DNA of 64,000 nucleotides, from positions 105,475,142-105,539,141 of the forward strand of contig CM049306.1 of NCBI GenBank assembly GCA_026874595.1, given 5' to 3'. The DNA is from Sipunculus nudus (lineage: Eukaryota > Annelida > Sipuncula > Golfingiida > Sipunculidae). Positions 1 through 11,995 of the stretch are shown here, piece after piece. Under the pieces are notes generated by a model that was not told the DNA's origin, did not search any database, and saw nothing but the letters and a program-made list of their open reading frames with translations. Position numbers and translations under genes: made by a program. How positions within the stretch are numbered: the stretch's first letter is position 1; each line of letters opens with the position of its first letter.

Positions 1-485
1 AATTAGGCCAGTATATGCAAGCACTGCAAAAAAAAGGCTGTACATATGCATTTGGCATGAAAATATATTCATGAAATTTTCTATGTTCAAGAGCCATCAT
101 CCGGTCAAAAGTTAGTCAAAGGAGAAACGCTAACTTGACCTGTAACTGGTCATAATGCGCTCACACGCCAAAAATCAGTCCTATATACGCAGGCATTGGG
201 AAAAACTCTGTACATGTGCATTAATCATGAAAATTTCTATTTTTCATGAAATTTCTGTGTTCAGGAGCTGTCAAACAGTCAAAAGAATGTCAACCAGGAC
301 AAAATGTGAAGTAGATCTGTAACTGGTCATTATCTACACACATAAAAATATCAGACCAATATCTGCAGGCATTGCAAAAAAAGTCTGTACAACTGTTTGA
401 TTTCGAAATGACAGAAGGATGGAAGGACCAAATGACGGACATGGGTAAACCTATATGCCCCAGCCACTTTGTGGCTGGGGCATAA
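1..485 (+). mobile_element. 3' part of a pearl/HINE-like element with ~170-bp core repeats
   Basis: About three diverged units of ~165-175 bp follow one another. Each contains the phrases 'catgaaaatttctatttttc', 'ggtcaaaagt', 'tctgtaactggtca', 'ccaaaaatcagg' and 'ctgcaggcattgc'. The array runs into a short unique tail with 'ggacggacatgggtaaac' and stops at a terminal hairpin. The left end lies outside the window. Core tandem repeats followed by a 3' hairpin resemble the pearl elements of oysters and the Helentron-related HINE group. That assignment is inference; the repeat structure is seen directly. Confidence 0.7.
454..484. other. terminal hairpin of the pearl-like element
   Basis: Perfect 14-bp arms (TATGCCCCAGCCAC and its reverse complement) enclose a TTT loop and are followed by an A run. 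The same hairpin recurs at 2587-2617 with one mismatch, which marks it as the 3' end of a family. Helitron-like elements characteristically end in a hairpin. Confidence 0.85.
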
Positions 486-1167
486 AAAAAACATTATAAG
501 GTTCTTGAGCCCATACCTTGATCATACAATTTATTATAATTACTTATGAAGCCACTGCACTCAGTCCATTAAATATCTGGCTTAAATAATTGACACTGAT
601 ACTGGTTATTGTATGTGTTTAGACCCTTATTGTGAAATTTATTCATATAAAACCTCAGTTAAATATTATCATGATATGGGAAGCATATATAAGAAGTTGT
701 ATAACAGTTATAAATTCTATCAATGTCAGAGTAAACATGGTTAATTTCTCAAAAACAAATCTAGCTGAGTTATTAAACAGGTTACACTGCTTATAAAGGA
801 TTAACCAGACCTGCGGGTTCTTAACTTCATGCTTATTGTTAAACCACAACCCTTTCTTTTAGATGTTTACAAAAAGAAACTTATAGGAAATGTTGTGAAT
901 GTTATTTTTGCTGCATTTACTGCATATTACAGTTCACCATAAAATTATACCAGATTATTTGACAATGAAATGATGACAGTCTATTTAATTTAGAGCAAGT
1001 GGACAAATTTAAATAGCTGATAATTGGATTAACAAGATCACTGCCATATACTGATGGAAAAAAGAGTGTCTCTCAAATTTATATTTTTACAAGTATGTTT
1101 GCAATACTACTGTCCCAGCAGTTTTTTTTAAATGTGTAAAAAATATAGAAACTAGATGTGTAGGAAC
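486..1167. other. no gene seen
   Basis: A+T-rich sequence between two related repeat elements. One 64-codon minus frame (655-849) has no recognisable domain and looks like chance. No tandem repeats or strong palindromes were noticed. Confidence 0.5.
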
Positions 1168-2620
1168 GACACGAATGCCCCCGCCTGGGGCAAATTAGAA
1201 ACATTTGTTAAATTTTGTAAAAGTTTTTAAGTTCAGGTGTTGTATGGTCAAAAGTAGGTCAACAAGGGCAAAATGCAACTCGATCTGTAACGGGTCAGTA
1301 TCAAGCAACACACCAAAAATCAGGCCAGTATCTGCAGGCATTGTGAAAAAGGTCCATACATGTTCATTTTTCAAAAAAATTTCTGCACGAAATGCCAAAA
1401 TTGAAAAATCTGATAAAATTTTATAAAAAAATTAGAAATTGCAGGTGGCGCCACCAAAATTGTGCAGCACGTACAGACAATCAGTCCCAATGATCATAGT
1501 AAGTTTTGTGAAAATCCACACAATGATTCCTGAGATATAAGCTTCTGAGTGTTTTTCTATAATCAGCTCTAAAATGTAGAAAAATGGGTCAAGGTCACTG
1601 ATCTTCGAACTTAATCTTGATTTTATCGATATACATCTTCACTGATGAAATAAAATTCCAATAGTGGAATCCTTTTATAGAATCCCGCTCACAAGGTAAA
1701 AGTTAACAGACACGGAACGGACGGACACCGGACAGACAGATGGACGGACGGATAGACGGACAGCTTGATGACGACAATAGCCCATCAGCCTATGAGCTGA
1801 GGGCTAAAAACGGCTGTACATGTACATTTGTCATGAAAATTTATATTTTTCATGAAATTTTCTATGTTTAGGAGCCGTAAAACAATCAAAAATTGGTCAA
1901 CCAAGACGAAACATGAACTCAATCTGTAACTAGTCAATATCTCCATACACACCAAAAATCAGGCCAATATCTGCAGGCATTGCGAACAAAAAACCGTACA
2001 TGTGTATTTGTCATGAAAACTTCTATTTTTCATAAAATTTTCTATGTTTAGGAGCCGTAAAACGGTCAAAAGTAGGTCAACTGGGACAAAACGCTTACTC
2101 CATCTGTAACTAGTCAATATGTGCATACACACCTAAAATCAGGCCAATATCTGCAGGCATTGCAAACAAAAGTCCGTAAATGGGTATTTGTCATGAAAAT
2201 TTCTATTTTTCATGAAATTTTCTAAGTTAAGGAGCCATAAAACGGTCAAAATAGCACAACCGGGACGAAATGCAAACTCGATCTGTGACTGGTCATTATC
2301 TGCCCATACACCAAAAATCAGGCCAATATCTGATAGGCATTGCGAAAAAAAATCTGTACATGTGTATTTGTCATGAAAATTTCTATTTTTCAGGAAATTT
2401 TCTAAGATTAGGAGGATAAAAACGGTCAAAAGTTGGTCAACCAGGACGAAACACATATTAGATCTGTAACTGGTCATTATCTGCCCACACACCAAAAATC
2501 AGGCCAATATCTGCAGGCATTGCGAAAAAAAGTCTGTACAATTGTTTGATTTCGGAATGACGGAAGGACGGACATGGGTAAAACTATATGCCCCAGCCAC
2601 TTTGTGGCGGGGGCATAATA
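1168..2620 (+). mobile_element. full-length pearl/HINE-like element with core array
   Basis: The left end carries the palindrome TGCCCC...GGGGCA (1176-1192). The right end carries the TATGCCCCAGCCAC hairpin (2587-2617) after 'acggacatgggtaaa'. Between them are about five ~170-bp units of the same family as at 1-485, interrupted by a separate hairpin-ended element at about 1440-1806. Palindromes at both ends plus a central tandem array match the layout described for bivalve pearl elements. No coding capacity is seen: the 118-codon minus frame (2139-2495) simply reads through the tandem units. Confidence 0.65.
1440..1806 (+). mobile_element. hairpin-ended element nested in the core array
   Basis: The block begins near the motif 'gcaggtggcgccacc' and holds 'ggtcaaggtcactgatc'. 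It then runs through a (GGACGGACA)-like microsatellite (about 1715-1765) and ends with the hairpin TAGCCC-A-TCAGC / GCTGA-GGGCTA followed by AAAAA (1778-1811). The flanking ~170-bp array units resume directly after it, so it interrupts the array. The tail pattern (GGACGGACA run, hairpin, A run) is shared with 5940-6027. Confidence 0.55.
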
Positions 2621-2825
2621 ATATAACTTGAGGACAGGTGCCTCTGGTCCATTGCTGTAACCAGAGAGATACAGCCAAATTTCTTTTTTTTTTAATTAGA
2701 AAATACATATAATTCATATATGAAATATATATAAAGAATATACACATATATAACATGATTATATAATGAAGTATATAATATTATAACATTCAGACTGCAG
2801 GTTACATTTATCCTGAAAAAAAGTA
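2621..2825. other. no gene seen
   Basis: A short A+T-rich spacer with a T run and TA-rich stretches between two repeat elements. No feature is supported. Confidence 0.4.
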
Positions 2826-5800
2826 AACAAGGGACCCATGGGTCACGGCGCTCAGCTGTTATATATGATCACAAAATATGATTTGGAAGAGGAGGTAGGC
2901 AAAGGCTCGTTTTGTGTGGTAATATAAGCTCTATTATGAGTTGACAGTGTTTAACTCAAGTTATGTAAGATTTTGATAATACCCTTTGAGACAGGGAATA
3001 GGTTATGTATCTAAATAAAAACAGCACAGAGTCCTGCGATGTCTAAAAGTGCCTGTCTGTCAGAGGCCTATAAAGCCCTTAAGTACATGTTCCTAAACCT
3101 GACTAACCAACCAGATACTTGGATTTAAGCTACTGAATATTATAATACTGACCTAAAACCAGCATTAAAAATACTGTCAATTAAGAACTAAGAACAATCT
3201 TGACCATCCATATCATCTAAATATATTAACATAATGAACTTACATAAATTTTTATATAAAATGACAAATCTGGTTGATAGGTGAAGCTGACAACCTAAAG
3301 ATCAAGATGCTCATTGGAGGAGCAATGTTAAACATTCCTAAACACTGACCAGCACTCAAATGAGACCCCTGTCAACACAGGGTTAGCAACAAAGGGTTAT
3401 CTGCCCTATAGGAGGTTAAGGATTCTACTTACATGCCTGTACTGAATAAACCTGTACAATAGGCTACACTGAAGAGTAACACAAATTTATAGTTATTTGG
3501 CCCAATAATCACCACAATCATAACAGTTTCAGCTGAACAAAAGTTTGTGAGAATCCAGAAAAAACAAATATCAGATATCTAAATAATGATCATAAGTACC
3601 TGGTTTTATGAATTTTATTTATATTAAAAAAAAACTATTATATTCACTTTGGACTACCTTCACATCAATCTACACACTAGACATAGCAAGGGTCTTTTGA
3701 CAATTATTAACATTACAGAAATCATAATGAGAACTTGTCTAAGATCTAATTTTTTTATCATATTAAAATTTTTTTATTAAAAAAATGTATCAGAAACAAA
3801 ATTAAAGTAATCTCAGCTATGAAACCATTATGTGTAAAAAAATAAAGCCAAGGATAAGAACACCCTATAAATTTTACAAGGAGAAACCTATAGATGGGCA
3901 AGTTTAATTTTATTAACTGAAATATAGGAACCAGTAATATAAATTTTGATTATTTACATAGTCTTGTACCAGCTGTAACAGCCACGTGTTTAAATGTCAT
4001 AAGTGAAACATATTGACATCTTTATTCAGTGCTTGTCTGAGAAAAATTTTAAAATGTTGACATATTTATTTTTTTTTAATTTGAAATAAATATAAATTAA
4101 CAAGCTGAAACACTTTGAAAAGACCTGGAAATTTAGATTTATATTATCAACTGCATCTTTGTCTCTCATTAATTCCCTTCATATAATCCCTAATAGTATA
4201 GAACAATAAAGTTTAATTATTTCTTTTTTCATTAATAAAACAGAAAAGAAAAATACCATAGGTGACTCAGTGGTGTTATCTGGAATACATTTTCATCCAT
4301 TCATACAAAATGCATAAAACATCAGTAATTGCAAGGAAATTCCCTGTTACTCATCAATTATCAAATTCCTTTTCTATTGATTTTTTTCAAAGTTGTTGTT
4401 ACAGACCTATAAAAATAATTTATTTATTGTTTATTGTTATGCTGTTGGTCTAAACAACTAATAGATGCGTTGGGTTGGACACCTGAATCAACTGAGGCAA
4501 GCCATAAGCTGCCTGGCTGACTAGTATATGCCTGCCTCAAGCGTGCATAATTGGCCTGAGAGGTCAACTAAAGGGCATACAGGGTGACTGAAGAGGGACT
4601 GTGTAGAGCCTAGGATCTGACATGGTCTCATAAAAACTATAATATAAGGTACAGTTTTGGCCAATTTCTTTCAACTTTCAAAAGTAACAAGCTGAAATCC
4701 TTATTACTGCATGATATGAAAATTATATCAACAGTGCTTACAGGAAACAAACATGCCATGGTCAAATTTAGGAAAAATTTAAGGCACCGATTTTATATTT
4801 ATGCTAATAACTTGTAAAATTTGGAAAATTCAGAACTAATTTTTGGTTTATAATTGAATCTTGATCAAATAATGTTGTATCCCTGTCAAAAAATCTCTAG
4901 CTTCAGCATTTCCCATGTTAAGGGAGTAAAAATATTTCTTGATTTTTTACAAAGTGCATTATGTTTAGGCCCATAACTTAAAACAATTTCACAATACTGA
5001 CATCATTTTTTGCATGTACAAAGAGTATGAATAGAAGAACATGTTTTTATATATGATGAAAGTCAGATCAGTGGTTGTGATATTAGGCAGTCTTGAAGTG
5101 TAACAATGGGTTATTAATTGAAAACTGAATTTTTTTCTAAATATCTCAAAGGAATGAAGTTTTAGTGACCAAACTTTTGGTATGGTAGGGGGTTTGGGGG
5201 ACATCTAACTGTATGCCAAATTTTGGGAGCTGAGAGCTGGCTTGGGAAGCTGGGGAGCTGAGCTCTAGCAAACTGCATAACACTTGCTTGATCTACACAA
5301 TACTTTACATGGCGCTTTAAAACTTGAATAAAATCTACAGTTTTTCATCAACTGGTTTCAAATTTCAGATGTTAACAGATGAAATGCTAATGATAACATG
5401 CTGTGAAAATTAAATCCACAGCAGTTACAGGAAAAAAATGTGCAATGGTCATATCCTGGCAAAATTTTAGGTACCAATTTTATATTTATGCTAATAACTT
5501 ATAAAATTTGAAAAATTCAGATCTAATTTTTGGTTAAAAATTGAATCTTGATTAAATAAAGTTTATTACCTGAGAAAAAGATTCTAGCTTCAGCAAATCT
5601 AAAGTTAAGGGAGAAAATATATTTTCTGAATTGTTACAAAGTGCATTATTTTCGGGCCGATTACTTAAAGAATTTAAAAAATACTGAACTAATTTCTGGT
5701 ATTTACATAGGAAATATATAGAAGAATATATATATGAAAAGTGATCAATATCAGGTGAGTGGTTTTGATATTAGGCAGTCTTGAAGTGTAACAATTGGTT

Positions 5801-6027
5801 TTTAATGGAAAATGTAGGTTTTTCCTTAATAATTCGAAGGAAAGAAGTCCTAGTGACCCAATTTTCAGTATGATAGGAGATTTTGGGGATATCATAAGGT
5901 ATGCCGAATTTCAGATTCGTAGGTCCAACGGTTTTATAACGTGCCAGTTTAACAGACTGACGGACAGCTGACGGACAAAGGACCACGACTATAGCTCAGA
6001 TGACTTATAGTCAGCTGAGCTAAAAAT
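2826..6027 (+). mobile_element. HINE-like element with CCCATGGG head and hairpin tail
   Basis: The 5' head is ACAAGGGACCCATGGGTCAC followed by 'ggcgctcagctg'. The 3' end is a long hairpin TAGCTCAG...GCTGAGCTA (5992-6022) followed by an A run. The subterminal GCTCAGCTG of the head is the exact reverse complement of CAGCTGAGC in the tail, as expected for subterminal inverted repeats of HINE/Helentron-type elements. Inside are two copies of a ~683-bp repeat (4675-5925). No protein is encoded. Whether head and tail belong to one insertion is inference, because the middle (2900-4650) has no diagnostic structure. Confidence 0.5.
4675..5925 (+). repeat. two tandem copies of a ~683-bp repeat
   Basis: Two diverged units share a series of phrases in the same order: 'tatttatgctaataactt', 'gttaagggag', 'acaaagtgcattat', 'aggcagtcttgaagtgtaac' (at about 5091 and 5774) and 'ttttgggga'. 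A third copy stands alone at about 13370-13930. The small minus-strand frames here (4989-5204, 5689-5986) are similar to one another only because the DNA is repeated. Confidence 0.75.
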
Positions 6028-6525
6028 AGTAATAATATTGACTGAAGATGTTTCTGCTTTATTGAGCAGCTACAGGTTGCTGTAGTCTGGGATAATTCAG
6101 CCCTGGGCACTTCTTAAGCATAATTTTGATGGCGCCAATGGACTAGATGCCACACAAGCCAAGCAGGAAACCACAAGAGGCTGCCACCTTTTATCCACAC
6201 TGGTGACAAGAGAAAGCTACGTCTAGCACCCACAACCCCAAAGCCCCAAGGCAGGATACAAACCAGCACTGATCCAAGCGACAAGTACCAAGTCAATCCA
6301 GAGAGCAGAACTTGTGCGAACGTTAGAGTGAGCAATCATTATTTTCTTCATCAGCCAAACAGTAATAATAATGACACACACATATATGAAGACATAAAGT
6401 CTATTCAATTACACATATTTCAACAAACTGAATAAGTTATAATTTCTGAAAAAGTATCACAACTGATCTGAATTCTCCAGTGGACATGAACCATACAAAG
6501 CTTTCTGTTATACAAATCAAGGAGG
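6028..6525. other. no gene seen
   Basis: The two overlapping minus frames (6114-6335, 6223-6408) have no recognisable domain. The segment at about 6110-6350 is richer in G+C than its surroundings but shows no terminal repeats. Confidence 0.4.
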
Positions 6526-6830
6526 ACTCAGATGGGGCCTTGGCCTTCTTCGCTGTCCACTCAGGTTAGATCCAAGGTGCTGCCATGAGAGTGGGTTGTA
6601 GTGACAAGGTCGGTGGTTCTCATTTGGTTCTCCAGCTTCCTCCACCTCTCTCACAAAGAACTTCAACTCTATCAGTATCTTATCTTTTCAGCTTAAATAT
6701 CCAACTGTATACCAACTAAATCTGTCAGGGAGCCAGTGTTGGCCTGATTTTCCGGAGACCTGTGACTGGCTCGAGTGCTGACTTCACTTTCAGTCAGTCA
6801 GTCAGAAGGACTCAAATAAGTAGTTTTATA
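6526..6830 (+). mobile_element. tRNA-derived SINE, diverged copy
   Basis: It aligns by eye with the better copy at 10138-10452. Both contain 'aggttagatcc', 'gccatgagagtgggtt', 'aaggtcagtggttctc'-type text and a following 'cttcctccacct' block. The 5' tRNA-like part (box A region) is degraded here. The element is non-coding and depends on LINE machinery for mobility. Confidence 0.65.
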
Positions 6831-8750
6831 TAACTCAGGTTTCAAGGATGACTTCCAATACATGCTTCCCATTCCAAGTATGCATGTATAATGCAACTGA
6901 ATTTTATGTCCCTGCATAGGAAAGACTTGGAACAGATAAACATTACTGAGAAAACAAAGAATATACAATCACATCTATGAGAATTAATTAATTAAATTAT
7001 ACATTAAAGAATGTAATAAAATTATGAAATAAACACCAATGTAAACAGTAGTTATAATAGCTTCACAAATAGAGTATATAAGTTAACCTCACCAAGACAA
7101 CCACCTCAAGACTGATAAAAGTGGCAAATCATATAAGCTTGGCCAGGACCACAACACGTAGGTTTTGACAGTGGGTGGTCATGTCACAGGGGTGTTGTTA
7201 TATGAGGTTTGACTGTAGTGACTTACCTATTGTGGAGAAAGGTTGCGGGACATTACCTTCAGCCATGTTTAGTGGTGGTTTACATGCCGCTGCTGCTGAA
7301 AATAATAACCACAGATGTATTATATATTCCTGGAAGCTGACACAAATTCTAGGATTTCTGTCAAAGCTTGGCTGATGTTCAAGGCATGGCTTTTCATTGG
7401 TGTTGGAGCTTGTGTTTCCAATGCTCAAGACATGTTTTGGAAACTCAGTTCTTAACACTGGGTGTCCTACCAGAAGCAAAGATTCTTGGCCATACATCTA
7501 CACATCCAAGCAGGGTCTTGTCACTATCAGTGACCAATACCAGCTACCACTCAAATAAACTGTATGACACTGTGCCATGTCCACAGACTGGTCAGAAAAT
7601 TGACGTCCATTTGTAAATGACAAAATGATGGACTGGGTATACCATAATACTCTCGTCATACGATGGGGTATAAAATTTGAAATTCAATCAATTAAAGTTA
7701 ACAGAAATGCAATTTGTAAGAACAAGATATTTAATTTTTATTACCTGACAGAGTATAATCAGCATTTGAAGTATGCTTGGTATGGTCAGCCTATATTGAA
7801 GATTAAATCCTTACTATGTGTATGCTGCTACATATATATAGCAGGAAGTTTTTACAAAAACTGATGTGTTATATATAGATAAAAGATGTGAGTTATCCAG
7901 ATCTTCCAGTCACCAAGACTATTTAGATAAAGAGCTACATATCTATAAAATAATTCATGGTAACACCAACTTGTTGTCAAGCAACTCCCCTGCTGACACA
8001 CCTCAGATGTGCTCCTGTATGGTTTTGAAGTGTTGGGTACTATGTAAAGGTGTCCAAGATGGGAACATTCTCCATATTTAACCATAAATCCTGTGGAAAT
8101 TTGATACTCTGTTGGAAGTTTTGTGAAGGGTCCTGACTCTTGGAGCACAAAAAAGTGGGAATGCACACCACATTTTAAGTATCTCTATTAGGTCTGCACC
8201 CACATCGTGTCTTGAGTACTGAAAACACTTGATCAGTTTGTACATTAAAATACATGAGAAAAGCATGTCTGACAATCTCAGACTCTTTGGGGGTTTTGTC
8301 TATTGAAAGTTTAGCTATTAAAGTAATAACCTGAGCTACGTTACCCAGTACCCTGGTCCCTGCAGGCAAACCAACTTGTTTAATTACCAGATGATTATAC
8401 AATGAAATACATCTTAACATAAATACATCTTAACTGATGCAAATTGGTACAATCCACAAACACCACAAAACCATTGTGATTAATAGATAATTTCCATCTA
8501 AATGTTTACACAATATAACCAATCTGTTAGGGAATAAAAGTGCATGTACTACTGTATAAATATGAATTACATACTTCTAAACATATACAAACACAGTTAA
8601 ATCATTCTAGTTCAAAGATACCTATAAATGTGATGTCAGTGAATGGTAATGGTTAATGTATTGTTTAGATTAAATGAGCAAAATTGTAACCAATCTGATC
8701 TTATTCCACTAAAACTGTTTACATATATAACTGAAGAGCATTCACAGGGA
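6831..8750. other. no recognised gene; short candidate exon only
   Basis: Several 60-100-codon frames on both strands (7175-8420) have no recognisable domain and overlap one another. A possible minus-strand exon (7227-7295) is flanked by good splice sites; see the findings. Otherwise nothing is supported. Confidence 0.4.
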
Positions 8751-8975
8751 GCATCTTGTTCTGTCACTTTCTAGGCCAACAAACAGATCTCCCCAAAATT
8801 TAAGTAGACCAAAATTTTCAAGAACTTCTGTTGAAAATGAGGACTTTTGCAATTTTTTGACCCAACAGTTATCATTTGTGCCCTGCTAATAGACGGATGG
8901 TAGAACAAAGTATTGATGGACAACGTCCCATTGCTATAGCTCAGCCTGACTTTAAGTCAGCTGAACTAAAAACTG
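8751..8975 (+). mobile_element. 3' end of a hairpin-tailed HINE-like element
   Basis: It ends in TAGCTCAGCCTGACTTTAAG...CAGCTGAACTA plus an A run (8937-8972), the same tail type as 5992-6027. Upstream, 'gtgccctgctaatagacgg' matches text at about 10787 and 34421, which precede related tails. The left boundary is not determined. Confidence 0.55.
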
Positions 8976-10137
8976 TTTTATTTTAACATGATGTACTTTT
9001 TTCATTTTTGTACCAGAATATTATAAGCTGCCAAACATGTTTTTGAAATGAACTTAAAATGAACTATCATAGGAACAAGTAGCCATGGGTAGTGAACAGT
9101 GGATTTTTAGCTAGAATGGAATAGCTTTTTTTTAAATCACCAATGGAAGAAACTATATTATCAAAAAATAAAAAGAAAATTTGCCGTGACATGTTTTTGT
9201 ATACAACCTTATAATTAAAACCTCACCTAACTAACACCTCACTTGAGCAACCTCCGCAAAATAATGACCATTTTTTTTACAGTCCCAATCTTTTTTTCCT
9301 CAGAGTCTCTATATCAGACCTTATATCAGACCTCCCTTAGACTGTGTTTCACTCTGCTCTGTAATTAACACCAACTTCAGTCCACAACCTGGGTACAGAC
9401 ATACAAGAAATGAGTCTAGATGGTTATACACACAAAATATTGATATCCTAAATGATAAATAACTGATCTCTTATTATTTTTAAGCTAATTTCCTTAGATA
9501 AAATCTCCAAAGAACCAAGTAGACCAGGGATAATTAACTGTTTGTATATATATATATGTCATTTTAGAAGGTTAATGTATTAGCCAGTGTTAATCATGAG
9601 TGCTCCAGAATGTATCATATCACTGATGACACATCTGAGGAGTAATGACAGTTCTGTTGTTGGCAACTTATCATCTCTGATGAATTTTACAAAACACTCA
9701 AAAACAGCACTGACACTCAGTACATTCTTCACAGTATTTTCCTATATATATTCATATCATCTGAACAGAGGTTCCTTTAATAATATTATCTTATTATGAG
9801 GCTCTTTTTACCACTAGAACCCCTGTAGTTTCAGATTTTATTTCTTCCTGCTTCTAGTCTTAATGGTACTTACTTGCATACCAAAAATATTTACAACTGT
9901 GGAGGAACAAAGCTGAATGGGGAAGGCCCTGACTTTAGAAGCTAAATAATGCAAGTGCAAAACCATTATAGCAAAGGAAAAGTGATGAAATTTAAATAAA
10001 CCCTAAAAGATATCTTTTGACATCCACAGTAGAATATGACTTCATTACAGTTCCTGATTCTCTGTACAGCTTAATAGCTTATTATATATTTCTAGTATGA
10101 TTTTTTAGATTAATTGTACAAAACCCTAACACAGAGA
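8976..10137. other. no gene seen
   Basis: A+T-rich, with a short (TA)n run near 9546. The 70-codon plus frame at 9587-9799 has no recognisable motif. A weak candidate minus-strand exon is at 9874-9932 (see findings). Confidence 0.4.
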
Positions 10138-10452
10138 CAGGGCCTGGGCAGCCGAGCGGTAAAACACCCAGTCCTTTCTGCTGGCAACCCAGGTTAGATC
10201 CCAGGTGTTGCCATGAGAGTGGGTTATAGTGGCCCGCCAAGGTCAGTGGTTCTCTCCGGGTTCTCGGTCTTCCTCCACCTTTCTCTCTACACTGGCATAA
10301 TTTGTATCTACTGTGAACTCCCATTTAAGCCTGGACCTTCCATTATAGACTCACACCGTCAAACTTCTGGTCGAAGGAGCAGGTGCAGACATAGCTTCAG
10401 CTATGTGCTGTGACCAGCTTTGGCACCAATTTCACTTCAATAATAATAAAAA
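10138..10452 (+). mobile_element. tRNA-derived SINE (best copy)
   Basis: The head 'tgggcagccgagcggtaaaa' resembles a tRNA D-arm/box A, and 'ggttagatccc' about 35-40 nt later resembles box B (GGTTCGANTCC). A body follows with 'gccatgagagtgggttatag' and 'ggttctctccgggttctcgg', then a short A-rich, (AAT)n-like tail near 10440. The 'ttctccgggt...tcttcctcc' body recalls the conserved central domain of MetaSINE-type mollusc SINEs; that is recollection, not a search. A functional tRNA gene is excluded because the cloverleaf does not close. A second copy is at 6526-6830. Confidence 0.7.
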
Positions 10453-11815
10453 CCTAACATAAAGAAATGTAACCATTTGAACAAGGGAAGTGCCCTTCTC
10501 TCCTTTAAAAAGGCAAACATTTCCAAAACAGATACCTAGATATCGCTTGTGAACCAAAGCTATCAATGTTAAAGATGGAAAGCTCTGAAAGCCTCCATAC
10601 ACAAAAACAGACTCAATTCTGGTTGAAAACACTATTTACTTGCCTAATATGGCATAATCCTTTTTTGTAAAACATAAAATGTATTGACTGCCAGTGACCT
10701 AGTTTTAGTTTCAGGAATTGTAAGGGACTTGACTCAACCTAACTGTATGCAATATTTCAGCTGTATAGATTTAAAGGCTTTAAAATGTGCCCTGTTAATA
10801 GATGTCCAGCCAGTCTGGCAACTGGTAGGACACATGAGGACAAAAAGTCACCATTATTACTGTTAATGTATTGTAAACTGAGCTAAATAGGAGAATGGTA
10901 TGGTCGGACTATCTCACTCATTTAAATTGGTATGATAGTTTCTAAAGATGACAAACAAAATATATGGAGTGTTTTGATCTTTGATAATATGGGTTCAGGA
11001 CACAAACTATTGGTTTGATGGAGTATTAATCTGATGTTTGACATATTCAAAGCACATTACAGTCATTATTTGTAGATAAAATTATAAAATATATATTAAA
11101 TATATTTTCATATACTATGCATAATTAATATAGAATCTTAAATACAGAATGGCAATCTAAAAAGGTGTGATTTTGATTTCTTTTTAAAATCAATCACAGT
11201 ATCACCAGGATTTTTTGTATAAGCTGGTCTGTTAATGAAGAGACCTCAGTGACAGCAAAAATATGGATGAGTTATGGAAGAGGTATTTTCTCATGAAAAT
11301 ACAGATTATAAACTTAAGGTACTGGACCAACAGTCCAAAATCTAACTCCTGACTTCAGGCTGGTTCCCCATTTAATTATCTTCTACATGTCTCGTCAACA
11401 GTTTATACCATTAAGTCAATTAACACTTACTACATAATGAACATGCACGAAATATGCTCAAACAATAATTGTTCACCTGCCAGCTGGTTGTGCCTTAAAA
11501 CAAAAACCATGTTACTCGTTTACAAACTGTGATCTTTAGCAATATTTCCCTCATTACAATCAAGGCACTAATCTTAATACATGAATGACTGACCTAGGAT
11601 CCTACATTAATTAATGACAGATTTGTTCAGACTACACTCCTTATGAAGCCGTTATACACCTCAGTGGTTCTGTATCTCCTGAGCTTTAACTGCTAAATGC
11701 CTAGTAGTACAGCAAGATTCTCCTTGTTTCACCACCAAGGCTGGCACAGGGCAAAGATTTGTAATCAGGCCAATTAGAGCATGCTATAGCATTGTGCATC
11801 CAACTCCAAGTTTTA
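10453..11815. other. no gene seen
   Basis: A+T-rich sequence. The text 'gtgccctgttaatagatg' near 10787 matches the hairpin-tailed repeat family, but no tail follows, so only a fragment is suspected. Confidence 0.4.
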
Positions 11816-11995
11816 TCCCTATGTAACCCCCCTGTTGTTGGTCTGAATTTTGGTCACGTGCCCGCCCTGGAGTTGGCATCCAGAAAAACTTAATAAATGA
11901 GGCAGGAATTAAAGCCAAGGTGATCTGGGATGACTGCGGTGTATAACCACTGCGTGAGACGTGTACGTTCAGGCTTGCATGAGCTTGTTTTTTTT
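11816..11995 (+). repeat. dispersed repeat, copy 1 (SINE-like)
   Basis: About 90-100 bp ('gatgactgcggtgtataacc', 'actgcgtgaga', 'gtgtacgtt') match 34237-34325 on the same strand with ~80% similarity by eye. It has no coding potential. It could be a SINE 3' part; the tRNA-like head is not visible. Confidence 0.5.

Noticed and set aside
2139-2495. 118-codon minus frame as a protein with internal repeats
   Set aside because: It reads through two units of the ~170-bp core array. The repetition is at DNA level, with no coding bias seen.
1-2620. Regularly spaced direct repeats that could suggest a CRISPR array
   Set aside because: The units are ~170 bp, diverged and contiguous, without short identical repeats and unique spacers. 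The context is eukaryotic.
3433-3468. 36-nt minus-strand micro-exon with good splice sites
   Set aside because: Its phase does not continue the frame of the other candidate exons (an immediate stop), and nothing supports it.
10138-10215. A functional tRNA gene
   Set aside because: Box A and B are recognisable, but the acceptor and anticodon stems do not pair and the unit continues into a SINE body.
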